DNA from: Siphonodentalium dalli
Taxonomy: Eukaryota > Mollusca > Scaphopoda > Gadilida > Siphonodentaliidae
Assembly: GCA_032622095.1 (NCBI GenBank)
Contig: CP136067.1
Coordinates: 93,054,707 to 93,118,706, forward strand
Reading direction: 5' to 3'
Length of the DNA stretch: 64,000 bases
In this document: positions 33,571 through 45,919 of the stretch, piece after piece
Layout: the number at the start of each line of letters is the position of its first letter
Numbering within the stretch: position 1 is the first letter of the stretch
Position numbers and translations under genes: made by a program
The notes under the pieces: generated by a model
Told to the model about the DNA's origin: nothing
The model's database searches: none
What the model saw: only the letters and a program-made list of their open reading frames with translations

Positions 33571-36112
33571 TAGTATGGTCGATAAACACAAATTTTAGGC
33601 TCAAACCAGACAAATTGGACTAAGTTGGGTTTATTCCATTTTGAAGAGGAATATATCCTCTATGACATTTCCAAAACCTGCTGATATCCGCTTTGAGCAT
33701 TTTTTTTTTTTGTAATTCAAGATGTCGTCCATGATAGCAGTTGGTATCGAACAATTCTGAATTTATGTGGTAGGTGCACTAACTAATACCAAATTAGTAA
33801 TAAAATAAAATACACAATGCTAGGTCGTAAACCATATCGGTAGAATGTCTGTCACAAAATGGCCGCCAAAATCGAATGAAATTTACAATTTGTGGATAAA
33901 TGATAGCTAGTCCTTTAAGAGTGAACAAGCTTTCGAATTGTGCGATGAAGAACTATTTCAGAGTATAAGGAAAACTTTTGATATGATATGTACGAATTCT
34001 CTCTAATGTATCTCGCGAGAGAGCAAACGAAGGTAAGTACTCATACAAAGGTTAAAACTATACTTTTGGGCGCCAGAAAGAGAATAATTACGCAGTTTTA
34101 TCTGTACTGTTTATCTTGAATCGTGTGATATTTGTGTAATTAAACATTCAAATGGAATTTGATAGGGATGTATTGATACTGTTACCTTTTCTAGAAGCCG
34201 AAAAATATGTACTCACAGCAGTCTCACGAATGTGACCGCTCATCGTTTATTTTGATATCAACAACATCAAATATGTTAAAATTCACTACCATATAACAGT
34301 ATGAGAGCTATTCATACAGTTCTGGGTAAAATGTGTAGATCCTAGTGTCCGTGTCTTAAACTAATAGTCATGGTTGCCTCCGGTCATGTGATGATCAAAA
34401 TAATGTATAGTGGTATACTATGAACACAATTTATCAAAATAGAATGGAGTACCATAGCCTATCTTCAATAAATTTTCAGCTGAACCAAAATTGCCTACAT
34501 ACTCTGTGGCAGCGATAGTCCAAGTCTTCTCGTACTAAAACCAGCTAAGATATTGGTATGGCGAGATGCTGAATTTCAGTCCGAGATCGCGCCCATATGC
34601 CTTCTTATGACACGAGTTAAGCGTTAATGACCCGCTCAAATAAAACCACAATTATATGAAATAAAATATCACAATTGCGACAATAAACGGATATTTTCCG
34701 CAGAAGACATGCTATTTGATCTGAAACCCACATCAGTTGTGAATTGAAAGCGGTAATTTAATGTGAAAAGAGACAATTACCGCACTGTTTACAAATTTGT
34801 TAAAGTATGCGAACTCAGTTGACCTCGCGAACTGTGTTCGGCATTTTCCGACGTAAATATTCCGTAGATTTTCGACTAACCACGCAAATTACGATGAATT
34901 CTCCATTGTAATCGTAATTATGTGTGTCAATAAATAAAAAATAAATAGATTAAGTAAACATTGAAGATATAAATGTAATACATTAAATAAATTACGGAAA
35001 TTACAACCCTCTCAAAGTTTAAAACAGTGTAAACACAACGAGCATTAGAATAAATATGGCGCTACATTTCACCAACATTTGGTGGACTTCCGCGAAATTA
35101 AGATATATACGAAGCGAACAGAGCAATATACTGCTCTTGTTAAGCACACAAAAAAATCCAAATTTTTTTTTATAAATTTTGAACCTTACGTTTGAAAAGT
35201 CCTACTAAAACTATAATTCGAAACTGTGTGATTCGGTTTTCCGATTATTTTATCAACACAAAAGTCAAAATGCACATGGACGAAAATCACACATATGGCA
35301 AGTCAGACACAAGAGTTCTAATTTGCTCCAATTTTGACAAGTTGCTTGCGAAAATTGTCAACAAAACTACCGTTCTGATCCTCCATTATGTCATTAAGTT
35401 TTTAGTGCGGGAATTGTTCTCAAAGCACATAGGAAACTGGACTTTGGGCGATCGGTTTTCGCCATTTTGTTCGGAAAACCCCGCGCTATATATAGAAACG
35501 GAAACTAGTATACCCAAATCAAACTCCGGATTATGCCGAAGTTATTCGGACCACTTCGGCTTTCAGTTAAAACGTAAACAAACAGAGAGAAAAGGCGATG
35601 TTTGTGGCAATAACCGGAAAATTCTATGTGTAATTTAACATTAAAGTTAGATTATTATACACCATTATGACCATAAGATGTCACTCTTTCCGATGTATAT
35701 AGCATCACGTATTGATTTGCTAGGTAAATCGAGTAAAATACACAACAAATACCCGCCACAAACCTTGGGCGTAAGTCGTGTCATAAGAGACCATACGGGA
35801 CGATTTCGGACTAAAATCCAGCATCTAGCCAACCCAATATCTTAGCTGGTTTTAGTACGAGAAGACTTGGACTATGGCAGCGACTGTCTTTATACCTGGA
35901 AATTATATTGCTAAACATTAAACAAACTAAGTTTTCTGCAACCGCATCACCGGTTTGGTAGCAGCATGAAAATTAGTCTTAAATTAAATATACGATTCTC
36001 TTCTATCTTGTGAGATGGGGTGCTAATCTATTGAAGTGATGTGTGTTGCTTTATAGTATTGTCAGTATTACGACATACATGTATTGTTTATTATCACGGA
36101 GAGTGTTGGAAA
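33571..36112. mobile_element. TIR DNA transposon A, copy 2, split and truncated
   Basis: It starts with the same TAGT.TGGTCGATAAA end as the element at 240 and is collinear with it (for example CCAAATTAGTAATAAAAT, GTAAACCATATCGGTAGAAT). A Mutator-like element (34516-35874) interrupts it, and its right end is lost where a hairpin-containing element begins near 36118. Confidence 0.8.
34516..35874. mobile_element. Mutator-like (MULE) element, 9-bp target duplication, about 105-bp TIRs
   Basis: The TIRs begin TAGTCCAAGTCTTCTCGTAC and pair for about 105 bp. TGGCAGCGA stands at both borders (34507-34515, 35875-35883), and the host sequence is uninterrupted in the related element at 1265-1280. Long TIRs with a 9-bp duplication are typical of Mutator. 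A 148-codon frame (35192-35638, plus) has no recognised domain; a MULE transposase would be much longer, so the element appears non-autonomous. A similar end may lie at 56427-56445. Confidence 0.8.
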
Positions 36113-36212
36113 CCTTGACCTGGTAAGCCAGTGCATTATCTTATAGAAGACTCGCATATATGTGACCCGCCATATCAAATCCAGTCGTAAGTCGGGATTG
36201 TTTTTACCCTGT

Positions 36213-36281
36213 GCCAATACATTCTCTTGTATGTGCGAGTCGACCATAGGTCGCCTCGCATATATAAGAGAATGCATTGGC
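36213..36281. repeat. 69-bp hairpin module
   Basis: Same module with several substitutions in the left arm (CCAATACATTCTCTTGTATG). Confidence 0.85.
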
Positions 36282-36499
36282 CTAACAATTTTTTACAATT
36301 TTAATAATTTTTTCTTGTATTCTTTAACAATTTTACAATTTCACCCATACAGAGCCCCAGACAAACATGAGCAGACGACACTATTCTATATGCTTCTATA
36401 TATGTGTGGGGCTCCCTGCAGGGTAATGGATGTTTTTTATTTTATGTCCTAAAAATTGTAAGAAACATTTATTTTTAAAAAATGATAAAAAATTGTTAG

Positions 36500-36567
36500 G
36501 CCAATGTATTCTCTTATATATGCGAGGCGACCTATGGTCGACTCGCATATAAAGAGAATGCATTGGC
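36500..36567. repeat. Hairpin module, inverted orientation
   Basis: Same module, one base shorter in the right arm. Confidence 0.85.
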
Positions 36568-36640
36568 ACAGGGTAAACAAAATCCCGACTTACGACTGGA
36601 TTTGATATGGCGGGTCACATATAAGAGAAACCACTGGCAT

Positions 36641-37134
36641 GGGATATGTAATGCTGCGCCAGCGCAGCTCCCGTCATGAAAGAACACTTAGTATATTCCC
36701 GCAATCAACGTATAATATACCCCCACGAACTAAAATGAGTTTACAGTACACACTGCGTCTCTATATCACCACCAGGTTACCTGGTATAACAAACCCGGAC
36801 CGTATTACCAACACCGGATTGAATTGGAAAGAAATTTCCACGTATATAATATGCGAGCACGTGTGTTCTCATGTGTAAAACAGACAACGGATAACATATT
36901 TGTGTGTCCACACGAAGCAGAAATATTTACCCACCCGATTGTCTGTCGGTTCTCCCAGATCAAATCATTTATCATTTTAGCGAATTATTTCAATAATGTT
37001 TATGCTTTTGCTCTCTCTTTAAAAACACGTTTTCTAAATATGTCCCTTATTTCGTTAAAATAATTCTTCAGATATCTCCGTTATTTAGTCAATTTTTATT
37101 TATTATTTATTAAAGTACGTTCGATTTAGAGTTT
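36641..37134. other. Spacer between two hairpin elements
   Basis: No gene was recognised. 36641-36690 (GTAATGCTGCGCCAGCGCAG, CTCCCGTCATGAAAG) is related in reverse to 31390-31430 and 45700-45730, so this phrase is part of another repeat family. Confidence 0.45.
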
Positions 37135-37144
37135 TTTACCCTGT

Positions 37145-37213
37145 GCCAATGCATTCTCTTATATATGCGAGTCGACCATAGGTCGCCTCGCATATATAAG
37201 AGAATGCATTGGC
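37145..37213. repeat. 69-bp hairpin module
   Basis: Perfectly paired arms, same as the common form. Confidence 0.9.
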
Positions 37214-37431
37214 CTAACAATTTTTTACAATTTTAATAATTTTTTCTTGTATTCTTTAACAATTTTATAATTTCACCCATACAGAGCCCCAGACAAACAT
37301 GAGCAGACGACACTCTTCTATATGCTTCTATATATGTGTGGGGCTCCCTGCAGGGTAATGGATGTTTTTTATTTTATGTCCTAAAAATTGTAAGAAACAT
37401 TTATTTAAAAAAAATGATAAAAAATTGTTAG

Positions 37432-37500
37432 GCCAATGCATTCTCTTATATATGCGAGGCGACCTATGGTCGACTCGCATATATAAGAGAATGCATTGGC
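37432..37500. repeat. 69-bp hairpin module, inverted orientation
   Basis: Perfectly paired arms. Confidence 0.9.
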
Positions 37501-37580
37501 ACAGGGTAAAAAAAATCCCGACTTACGACTGGATTTGATATGGCGGGTCACATATAAGAGAAACCACTGGCATGTGATCT

Positions 37581-38282
37581 TTCTGCTTGAACTAAAGATC
37601 CTCTAATAAGTTTTATCGATGGATCCTACCTCGATAGTCATTTCAGCTGAAGATCCTACGTATGTTGTCGACATGATCTGCTTCGGGATAATTCGTATTT
37701 ACACGTATGATCCTGTCAGTATTTCCTGACATATGATGCAACGCCGCGATGGTATGCAAGCCAGATGGTACTCGAGTACTGGTATTGCGTCCTTGTCAGT
37801 GCTAATTCACCGAAAGAAACAGTCAATCAATATTCCGCACCGTTGACATCCCAACTCCGGTTTGGCGACATCTCATTGCAGCATCGATCTGCGGTTTGGG
37901 ACCCGAGATTCTGGTGGGTACCCACACTTGATCACGGATAGTTTTTTACTGTTAGTTAGAACATTTTAAGGTTACTCTAACATATATTTTTCTATTAACA
38001 CGCATTATCCGCCGTCAACAGCGGATAAGTATGTGTCAAACGAACTAACTAACGTCAAAAAGTGTCTATTATTTATGATAAAATCGGAAATGAGCCAAAA
38101 TATCTATTGGTCGAGTAGTTGGACTGAGAGTTTTAAGCCACAGGTCCATCAAATACGATATTCCTGTGTGTCCTTGTTCCAGTTGATTGCTCTCTGCATG
38201 GGTGGACCAGGCTGCATAAAACATTTTTGTGCACTACATATTAATCTATGTGCGTGTGATGTTATATCATGTAGTTAAAACG
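37581..38282. other. Non-coding interval
   Basis: No gene, tandem repeat or transposon end was recognised. Confidence 0.45.
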
Positions 38283-38435
38283 TTAACCCTTTACCCAACA
38301 AAACGGCCAAAAACGCCCAAATAAAGCTTCAATGGCCTAAAATATCTTCGGTCTGTCTCAATAACACCATACAAATATGGATATCATTGGAACCGGTTCA
38401 TTGACCACATTGTTATGGTTACAGTTATGCCCTGT

Positions 38436-38494
38436 GCCAATGCATTCTCTTATATATGCGAGGTCGCCTCGCATATATAAGAGAATGCATTGGC
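38436..38494. repeat. Hairpin module with shortened loop
   Basis: The arms are intact but 10 bp of the loop (GTCGACCATA region) are missing, leaving an almost loop-free hairpin. Confidence 0.9.
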
Positions 38495-38580
38495 CTAAAA
38501 CACTTTTTAGCATTCTTTAACAATTTTTATAATATTTTTCTACATTCTTTGACAATTTTATAATTTTTAATATGTGTTAA

Positions 38581-38649
38581 GCCAATGCATTCTCTTATAT
38601 ATGCGAGGCGACATACGGTCGACTCGCATATATAAGAGAATGCATTGGC
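38581..38649. repeat. 69-bp hairpin module, inverted orientation
   Basis: Second hairpin of this MITE, with a small change in the loop. Confidence 0.9.
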
Positions 38650-38679
38650 ACAGGGCCGTTCTGTTGGGTAAAGGGTTAA

Positions 38680-39462
38680 CTCATCATTACGTGACACGAA
38701 CGAAATGCCTCCCATAGAGTCAAGGCAATACGCTATTTGGTGACAAGCATATTTTGTAAAGTATTAATTATTCTAGCAGTTCTTGGTACATAGAGACAAA
38801 AAAATGAAGTAAGATCCATTTCTGGTCTTATGGTAATTACCAACAATAATCTATATGCAAATTGAGAGATCAAGAAAAATTCTTGATGAAGATGGCTTAC
38901 ATTTATTCTGGATTCATGCAAAACGTGTGACCCCAATAAATACCAAGTTTACATATCGAATTTTCAGCCAGAAATAAGCGAATATTGTAGAAGGCTTGCT
39001 ACTGCGTGAGCGTCAGTTGTATGTAAACTACAGTTAATGTTCTACGGGGTGACGATGTGTTGGAAATGTATATATAAAAAACATCCAAAACTTTAAATAA
39101 TTCAAATGTTTTCATTTTATATTTGTATTGTCTCTTTTAGTTTGTGTAAACACAAAACCTATAATTTCAGAAGAAAACTCACCCAAATATTGTTATCCAA
39201 ACAAGAATTTGAAGTAAATAATATTTGTGCGTTGATCCTTTCGGTGAGGCTATGCTAGTGTGGTAGTGGTATACCCTTCTATCTGTCAATTTGCTATATG
39301 TGACAATTAGATATGGATTGACGTACGATCATTCGCTGTTAATAAAACGCCACATAATATACGATAATTTACGGGTTCGTCGTAATTGAATATTGCCGAT
39401 CAGAATACTGATGTCATATATGTGTCGACCGTCATTTCGGCCAATTTGGCCGTTTACTTCAT
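38680..39462. other. Non-coding interval
   Basis: AT-rich; nothing recognised. Confidence 0.45.
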
Positions 39463-40828
39463 GGCTGCTTTTCATCTGACGTGTGTGTCGGGATAATTGA
39501 TGTGGAGGATTTATGTAAATGTTAGCCCAAACTACATTTCCAAGTAACGATGGTTTTGTTGTTTATTTTGAGGAATAATACCGCGTCAGATGAATTCGGC
39601 AGTAGGTTAGCGTTATTTAGTATTTGTGGATGTCCTTTAACATGGGGGAAATAGACTACTGCGCTTGAACGAGCATGTGAATTTGTCGTTTTTAATGTAT
39701 AGCAACTTGATAATCAATAACAGAGTCATTCTCTGTCAAATATGGTCGCTCTATTTACGGTATTAATTGCGGAACTTTCTAAAGTAAACTACGCGTAAAC
39801 GGATACATACGGTAAATTATAGAAGGTGCCCTAATCGGCCTAATCGCCCCAGGGCCAACTCGCCCCAGTCAACGTGTGTCAATTCGGTACCTACTATAAC
39901 ATGTACCCGAGGCAAAGTCCGGTTCGGAATAAAAGATGTATACGGGTGTTATATAGCGTTTGGTCCGTTGTTTCTCCATGAATATTATTGAAATTTGGTG
40001 TATATGTCCGGGCTGGGACATGGAATACAACAACGTTTGAATTGTTTTTAAATTTACAAATTTGTTGATTTTATTCATTTTTTTTTCCGTTCTGAAAACA
40101 CACTATAAAGTGTATATAATATAATAACGAACACGAGACATACATAATTTATAAACTGTTAACAAAAGATATCAAATTCAAACATGACAAAGATGACTCA
40201 GTGGAGTTTATAAAGTGAACATAAAAACATTGAGGTAAGAATCTTTTTAAGGAATGCAACTTTATTTAATGATAATAAACACATAAATTAAAATAACAAA
40301 CATGAGACATACATGATTTATAAACTGTTAACAAAAGATATCAAACTCAATACATGACAAAGATGACTCAGTGAAGTTTATAAAGTGAACATAAAAATAT
40401 TAAGGTAAGAATCTTTTTAAGCATTACTAAACCGTTTAGCACAGACCACAGTCCACTTCACTCATCCAATCATCACCAAACTTCATATTTATCTTGATAT
40501 TGATCTATCAGATGAGAGCTATCAAATATTTTTTTAATTTCATAGGAAAAAATGGTCGCCAGCGGCCATATTGCATTTACGTTATATGTTATCGCGTCAT
40601 GTCGATATCTAGTATTACTTAGAAATTTCACCTTTCCAGATTCATAATTGCTCCATTGACTGTAACAGATGAAATTATTCCCCTCTTCGGATAGAGTGTC
40701 ACTGAAACTTTATTTTGTCAGACTGTCTGTATAATCACTGATTATATATGGCAATAATCTGTAATAAGATGTAGCACTATTTTATTTTATATTTACATGC
40801 AGTGCTGTTTTATACAACAATTCTACCC
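39463..40828 (+). repeat. Dispersed repeat R, copy 2, with an insertion
   Basis: This is collinear with 18830-19904. Between about 40100 and 40595 it carries extra DNA that contains a tandem pair (AACATGAGACATACAT... at about 40124-40252 and 40294-40421, period about 170 bp). The part matching copy 1 resumes at ATGTCGATATCTAGTA (40602). Confidence 0.75.
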
Positions 40829-41985
40829 CCCCCCCCCCCTAGATCATCATGTGATCGACCATACATCGCTCGAGGACCTGGTTGAATTAAAGGGGGTTTT
40901 ATGGATCACTTCTTCCCTCAAGCTAAATTATACTTATGACATTTGATAGCATGTTTCTACGTGGAGGGTTAGATATGCTTGAGAAACCACCACTCTTTAA
41001 TTCACACCAAGTTCTCAGCTGTCATGTTCGGATATTAGAACCCATAGCCATGATATATGGTTTATTTTGTGTATACTAGTAATATAGTTATTTTCAGTAC
41101 CTTTATATACCAGTACTGTGTATAACAATGCATATAAATTAATCCATGTATATATGTATATTGATTCAACGGATTTAGTGGTTTTGTCCATCAGTCTATC
41201 AAATTTGCGGGGAAAACATGGCCACAAGCAGTACACCCTGCTAAATTTCGAATTTGAATCAATTGGCGCACCCTGCAGCCAGCTTTTATTGGAGAACTTT
41301 TTCTCATGTGGATATTTTGGGTCACCGCTAGATGTGAGCCATATTTTGTTCTCAAACTGTCCTTGTGAAGACATCACTGCCAGCGGTGATCTTCAATTTT
41401 ACTATTTTTATGGCTAAATAATTTGGTTGATCCTACAGACGACACCCCTTGTCCGATCGTCACCAGATTCCACAATGATCTTCTGGATAACCAGGGTGAG
41501 AGTAATCTAATTTTCCCGAATTTCGTTAAAAAAACATTACCACAGGCAGCAATTTGGTATCTTACTCTTTGGTCCTCTTTTGCATGACTGAATTGTTTAG
41601 CAACTGTACAGACATATCCCTCATCTGATAGTCACCAAACTTCATATTGATCTTCGGGCTGACAACTAGATGGGAGCTATCGAATGCTTTGAATTTTTTT
41701 GGAAAACATTGTCGCCAGCAGTCATCTTCTATTTTGGTTTTTATATACATGTATATCTCTTCATGCGGATAGCCAGTATTACGTAGGTACTTCAACTTTC
41801 CGCATTCCTGTCATCATTTGAAATATAAAAGTTTACCTGATACATGCACCCTTCAAAATTTGTTTCGTCGTATCTATTTTAATGACCCGTATGGTAATAT
41901 TGATACAGATATATTTGTCAAACATTTCTGTGTACAATATACAGGTATTTAGTTTGTAACTAAATCTAGAAATATATAATAGTAG
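40829..41985. other. Degenerate repeat DNA
   Basis: A C-run (40828-40841) starts the interval. Phrases of the type TCACCAAACTTCATATTGATCTTC, followed by GGAAAACAT.GTCGCCAGC, recur at about 40455-40570, 41205-41480 and 41630-41725, which suggests an old tandem array of roughly 200-500 bp units. No gene is called. Confidence 0.5.
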
Positions 41986-42044
41986 CTGGTGGACCCGACT
42001 TCGTCCGGGATGTTCCCCTCTGATTTTCGGAGAATTGCGCGATT

Positions 42045-42370
42045 TAACCTTGAATTGACTATTTTAAAGGTGAAGGTCGTGTCGGGGTCACGATTTGACC
42101 CGTCCAAAACACTCACCGGACAAAAGTCACGACAAAAGTACTCGTCGAAATCCGCCCGGCTTTACCCGATTTGACCTTGAATTGACAATTTTGAATGTCA
42201 AGATCATGTCAGGGTCATGATTTGACCCACCCGAAACACTCCTGGGACAAAAGTAACAGTAGGTATCAAATTTCGATGAAATACTTCCGTTTTACCAGAT
42301 TTTACCTTGAATTGATCTTTTTGAATGTCAAAGTCAGGTCGGGATCAAAATACTCCCTGGAAATAATTCC
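42045..42370 (+). repeat. Tandem repeat, units of about 130 bp
   Basis: Three units contain TTTACC.TGAATTGA followed by TGTCAAGGTCA.GTC.GGGTCA and TTTGACCC.CCAAAACACTC. Phrases like CTGATGTACTCGACTTCGT flank the array (41985, 42470). Confidence 0.75.
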
Positions 42371-42895
42371 CCCAAGGTATCAAATTTCGTCAAATCTGTC
42401 CGGCAGTTTTCCCGGCCATAGCTAACAGACAAACAGACAGACAAATGTCCAAAATATATATTAAACTAGCTGATGTACTCGACTTCGTTCTGGCTAGTTA
42501 GGGATTTTTTTGTGATCGCCTCCATCTGGACAGTACCCAGTATATACAGCGTTATTATTGTTCAATTGGTCCAGAAACATGCCTATATCAGCACGTTCGA
42601 GAACATGGTCCCACGTGAAATTTGACCCGTCCATATTGCTCCCGGGATCGAAGTAGTCCTACACACAATTTTTTAGTCGGATCGGTCAAGGTCCAGAAAC
42701 ATGCCTATGAGCGAGGTCAAGTTGACACGTTAAATACCAAATTCGAGCAGTGTTAGAGTCTATAACACATACACACATGCATTCATGCATACACATATAC
42801 ATACCGACAGGTGTTCCAAAATGTATAATCGATAGCTACAACAATTCTATGGTAGATAGTTCACGGCCGACCTGATGCATGCATCTTAGTTTTCT
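42371..42895. other. Non-coding interval
   Basis: An ACAGACAAACAGACAGAC stretch at 42424-42445 and a CATACACA-type tract at 42765-42800; nothing else. Confidence 0.45.
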
Positions 42896-43192
42896 TGTAT
42901 CTAATTAACACTGAACGCCACCCGACCCAATCTCTTTGGTGACTTCATTTACTCGAAACATACTGCTCGTCAGATTCGAGGGTGTATTTATCGTACAAAG
43001 GTCAAATGTTTATATTCAATATCGATTATATTTATAATGATATTATGAGATATATCAATACATTCACTGTCAGCGGAAGTGTGCAGAGCCTCAATAGCAT
43101 TCAAGAAATCCGGCCACTTGAACCGCCGCATCGGGCACCAGAGGCGCACCAGGACGACGCGCATCTAGAACCCAGCGAATCAACTCAGCTGC
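42896..43192 (+). repeat. Direct repeat, left copy
   Basis: About 290 bp recur at 43878-44163 (CTCGAAACATAC, GAGGGTGTATTT, GAACCCAGCGAATCAACTCA shared). The LINE relic lies between the copies. Confidence 0.8.
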
Positions 43193-43336
43193 ACCGAGAC
43201 ATTAACTCGAGTGCACTGCATGTGACACCGCACACCACCCATATAGGAGTGTAGTGAATAGTATGCAAACATAGTGTGCAACATTGGATAGTCTGCGTGT
43301 TTTCGAGGGTGGCCAGTCGGTTGGAAGTACAATGTA

Positions 43337-43600
43337 CTAGTATTGACTATCGTTCACTCTAACCGACCTTATGAAATTCGTTAATCTACTTAAGATCGTT
43401 TTATTGTCGGAATTGAGTAAATTGACGAAGTTCTCAACGCTAGGATTGTTTCTGAAAAATCTAGGAATATATCGTTTCCGTATATCATCAAATGATCGTT
43501 TCCATATATCATCAAATGATTGACAATGCATCTTGCAATGATGATATTCATCACCACGCAACTGTGCCAGAACTGCATATTGTGCATTGCCTGTCCTCTG
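43337..43600 (-). pseudogene. C-terminal relic of a related LINE
   Basis: On the minus strand, RGDEYHH...IPRFFRNNPSVENF and the following LLNS....LSRLTNFIRSV align with GDKYHLVIICSH...IPEYFWNNPTREKF and SLIKRLCIFLRCA of the LINE at 28429-30141. The Cys-x2-Cys part lies just upstream in another frame (about 43570-43600). The shared layout shows a different, diverged LINE family of the same group. A 21-bp tandem duplication (43490-43530) is inside it. Confidence 0.7.
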
Positions 43601-43877
43601 TGTCTATTTCAAACCAACTCCCAGTTTAACTTGGAAGCCTATGGTTCGAGAGTCGGAACTTAGTTAGCATGAATGCATCTTTACTGTCTAAAATCATAAG
43701 ATATTTTTCAAGGTCAAATTTTTCTGTATTATACCAGTTCAATTATACGGTATACGTAAGTTTAATCTTTATATTATCACTGCAGTTTACAAATTTAGCC
43801 CAGTTGGATATCACTCGACATTTGATATCAATTTCTAAGGCAAATAGTCCGGTCTCTCATATAGGTGTCGATCGTTA

Positions 43878-44163
43878 GACCTAATTAACAACGCAACCTG
43901 AAACCAAATCTCTTCGGTGACTCCATTTGCTCGAAACATACCACTCTTCAGACTTGAGGGTGTATTTCTCGTACAAAATGCAAAGTTCAAATGCTCAATA
44001 TAGATCATAGTTATAATATTATGAGATATATCAATACATTGACTGTCAGATGAAGGACACAACGTCATTCACGACATCCGGTCACGGGGACCGCCGTATC
44101 GGGCACCTGATGCGCACCACCGGGGCGATGCGCCTCTAGAACCCAGCGAATCAACTCAGCTCA
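43878..44163 (+). repeat. Direct repeat, right copy
   Basis: Partner of 42896-43192. Confidence 0.8.
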
Positions 44164-44279
44164 TATAAGGCAAGAAACGTGGTCAAATAAATTAGGGTAT
44201 GCATTTATGTTGCCAGCAACATGATACAAACACATAAAGTTCACCTATCTGCCTATTATGATGAAACTATGTTTTCAAT

Positions 44280-45290
44280 GATACATCATACATCATATAT
44301 TCTAAAAAGCAAGTATTCAATGATACATGCTAAATGGCTATATGGAATTTAGTTCTGGGGAAACATTGTTAAAATTACTTTGTAGCTCTGAAACGTGGTT
44401 ACAGTGGCAACAAACAAGCGACTTGATCTTTTAAAACGCATCTATTCATTGATACATGCAACATGGCTATATGGAATTTAGTTCTGAAAATACATTGTTA
44501 AAAATTGCTTTGTAGCTCTGAACGTGGTTACATTGGCAACAAACGAGCGATTTGATCTTCTAAAAGGAATTTTTTCAATGATTCATGCAACATGGCTATA
44601 TGGAATTCAGTTCTTAGAAAACATCATTAAAAATTGTTTTGTACATGTAGCTCTGAAACATGGTTAAAGTGGCAACAAACGAGCGACTTGATTTTTTTAA
44701 AGGCATCTTTTCAATGATACATGCAACATGGCTATTTGGAATTCAGATCTGAGAAAACATTGTTAAAAATTGTTTTGTACATGTAGCTCTGAAACGTGGT
44801 TACAGTGCCAACAAAGGAGCGACCTGATTTATTAAAAGGCATCTATTCAATGATACATGCAACATGGCTAGATATGGAAGTTAATTCTGTGAAAATATTG
44901 TTAAAAATTGGTATCTAGCCCCAAAACGTGGTTATAGTGGCAAAGCGCCTTGAATTTTTAAAGGGCGTGTATTCGACAATAGATGCTACATGGCTATCTG
45001 GAATTTAGTTCTGAGAAAACATTGTTAGAAACATGGAATTTTAATTTTTACAAATAATTGTCGAAAATTGCTTGTAGCCATGGAATGAAACTTTTATTCA
45101 AGACAGAGTTATTAATGAAACATTTGATTTAAAATTATTTGATACTATATTTTTAAGTGATCTATTCAATGAAACATATGTTGCTCAAAATTGCTTTGAT
45201 GTCTGAAAACAATGTAGTTACAATTAATGGCAAGCAGCTTGATATTTTAGGGCATCAGTTCAATGAAACATTCTAAATTTAATTTTAAAT
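44280..45290 (+). repeat. Minisatellite array, units of about 130-140 bp
   Basis: At least six units are marked by TTCAATGATACATGC, ATGGCTATATGGAATT, AAACATTGTTAAAAATTG and AGCTCTGAAACGTGGTTACA, with starts near 44317, 44447, 44574, 44712 and 44848; units decay to the right. Confidence 0.85.
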
Positions 45291-45690
45291 TTAATTTTAA
45301 AAAGCTTCAGTCCGTTATTGAGGATTTTGTGAGAAAAGTAAACGAACTACATATACTTGGGGCTTATTTTCAAAGTATCTTTCATGCTGCTTCTTTTCCG
45401 GGATTTTCCAATTAAATACAAGAATCCGTATTTTTACAATTTTGGGTCAAATATATGCAAAATTTTACAAAACTCAGCGCAAATAAGGGTGAAAACACTT
45501 CAGAACAGACATTTTTCTAAATCCCAGTCATGTGGCACATTTTCAGGTTGCTACCTATTGTTATTGTTTCAATACAAAAAAGTAAAAGATCAGTTTTAGA
45601 ATTGGAATAAGTCTAGCAGACCTGAAGTTTTGCTATGGCTGAAGCCCAAACATGGCTGATAAATCTTAAATACATGAAAAATATAGGGTT
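45291..45690. other. Non-coding interval
   Basis: An 80-codon frame at 45357-45599 shows no domain. Confidence 0.4.
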
Positions 45691-45693
45691 ATG

Positions 45694-45815
45694 TTAACCC
45701 TCTCCTGACGGGTGCTGTGTGGTTCAGCATTACATATCACGTGACAGCCCATTCTCTTATATATATATTCGTCTCCCACAGGGAGCCTAACATATACAAG
45801 AGAATGCACTGGCTT
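45694..45815. repeat. Diverged relic of the hairpin family
   Basis: TTAACCCTCTCCTGACGGG is followed by a weaker hairpin (CATTCTCTTATATATAT ... ACAAGAGAATGCACTGGC, 45747-45815), resembling the piggyBac-like MITEs with a different loop. Confidence 0.6.
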
Positions 45816-45919
45816 ACAAGATCAAGGTAAATCTATATCAAAAGTTGCGAATATCTGTCTGTCTGTATTCTATAGAAATTCACGGGGGGGGGCATCAAAT
45901 GGGTCTAACAGGGGTAAAT

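Larger units (their letters stand above)
36122..36640. mobile_element. Hairpin-containing inverted-repeat element, copy 1
   Basis: The outer inverted repeats include GTGACCCGCCATATCAAATC and AGTCGTAAGTCGGGATT (left, 36170-36200) and their complements (36580-36620). Just inside each is a 69-bp hairpin module. The centre (36340-36430) has a shorter inverted pair, AGAGCCCCAGAC.../...TGTGGGGCTCCCTG. Termini and target site are unclear. Confidence 0.7.
37135..37580. mobile_element. Hairpin-containing inverted-repeat element, copy 2, left-truncated
   Basis: This repeats 36203-36644 with high identity at an offset of about 932 bp, including the central short inverted pair. The left outer repeat with GTGACCCGCC is missing. 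A segmental tandem duplication or two insertions are both possible. Confidence 0.75.
38287..38675. mobile_element. TTAA-flanked MITE (type 1), piggyBac-like, complete
   Basis: The ends CCCTTTACCCAACAAAACGG and TGTTGGGTAAAGGG have TTAA at 38283-38286 and 38676-38679. It has the same orientation as 26558-26935, with two hairpin modules inside. Confidence 0.8.

Noticed and set aside
35192-35638. 148-codon ORF in the Mutator-like element as its transposase
   Set aside because: Too short, and no MULE domain signature or catalytic DDE spacing is visible.
44280-45290. CRISPR-like array
   Set aside because: Units are 130-140 bp without constant repeat and unique spacer, and the DNA is from an animal.
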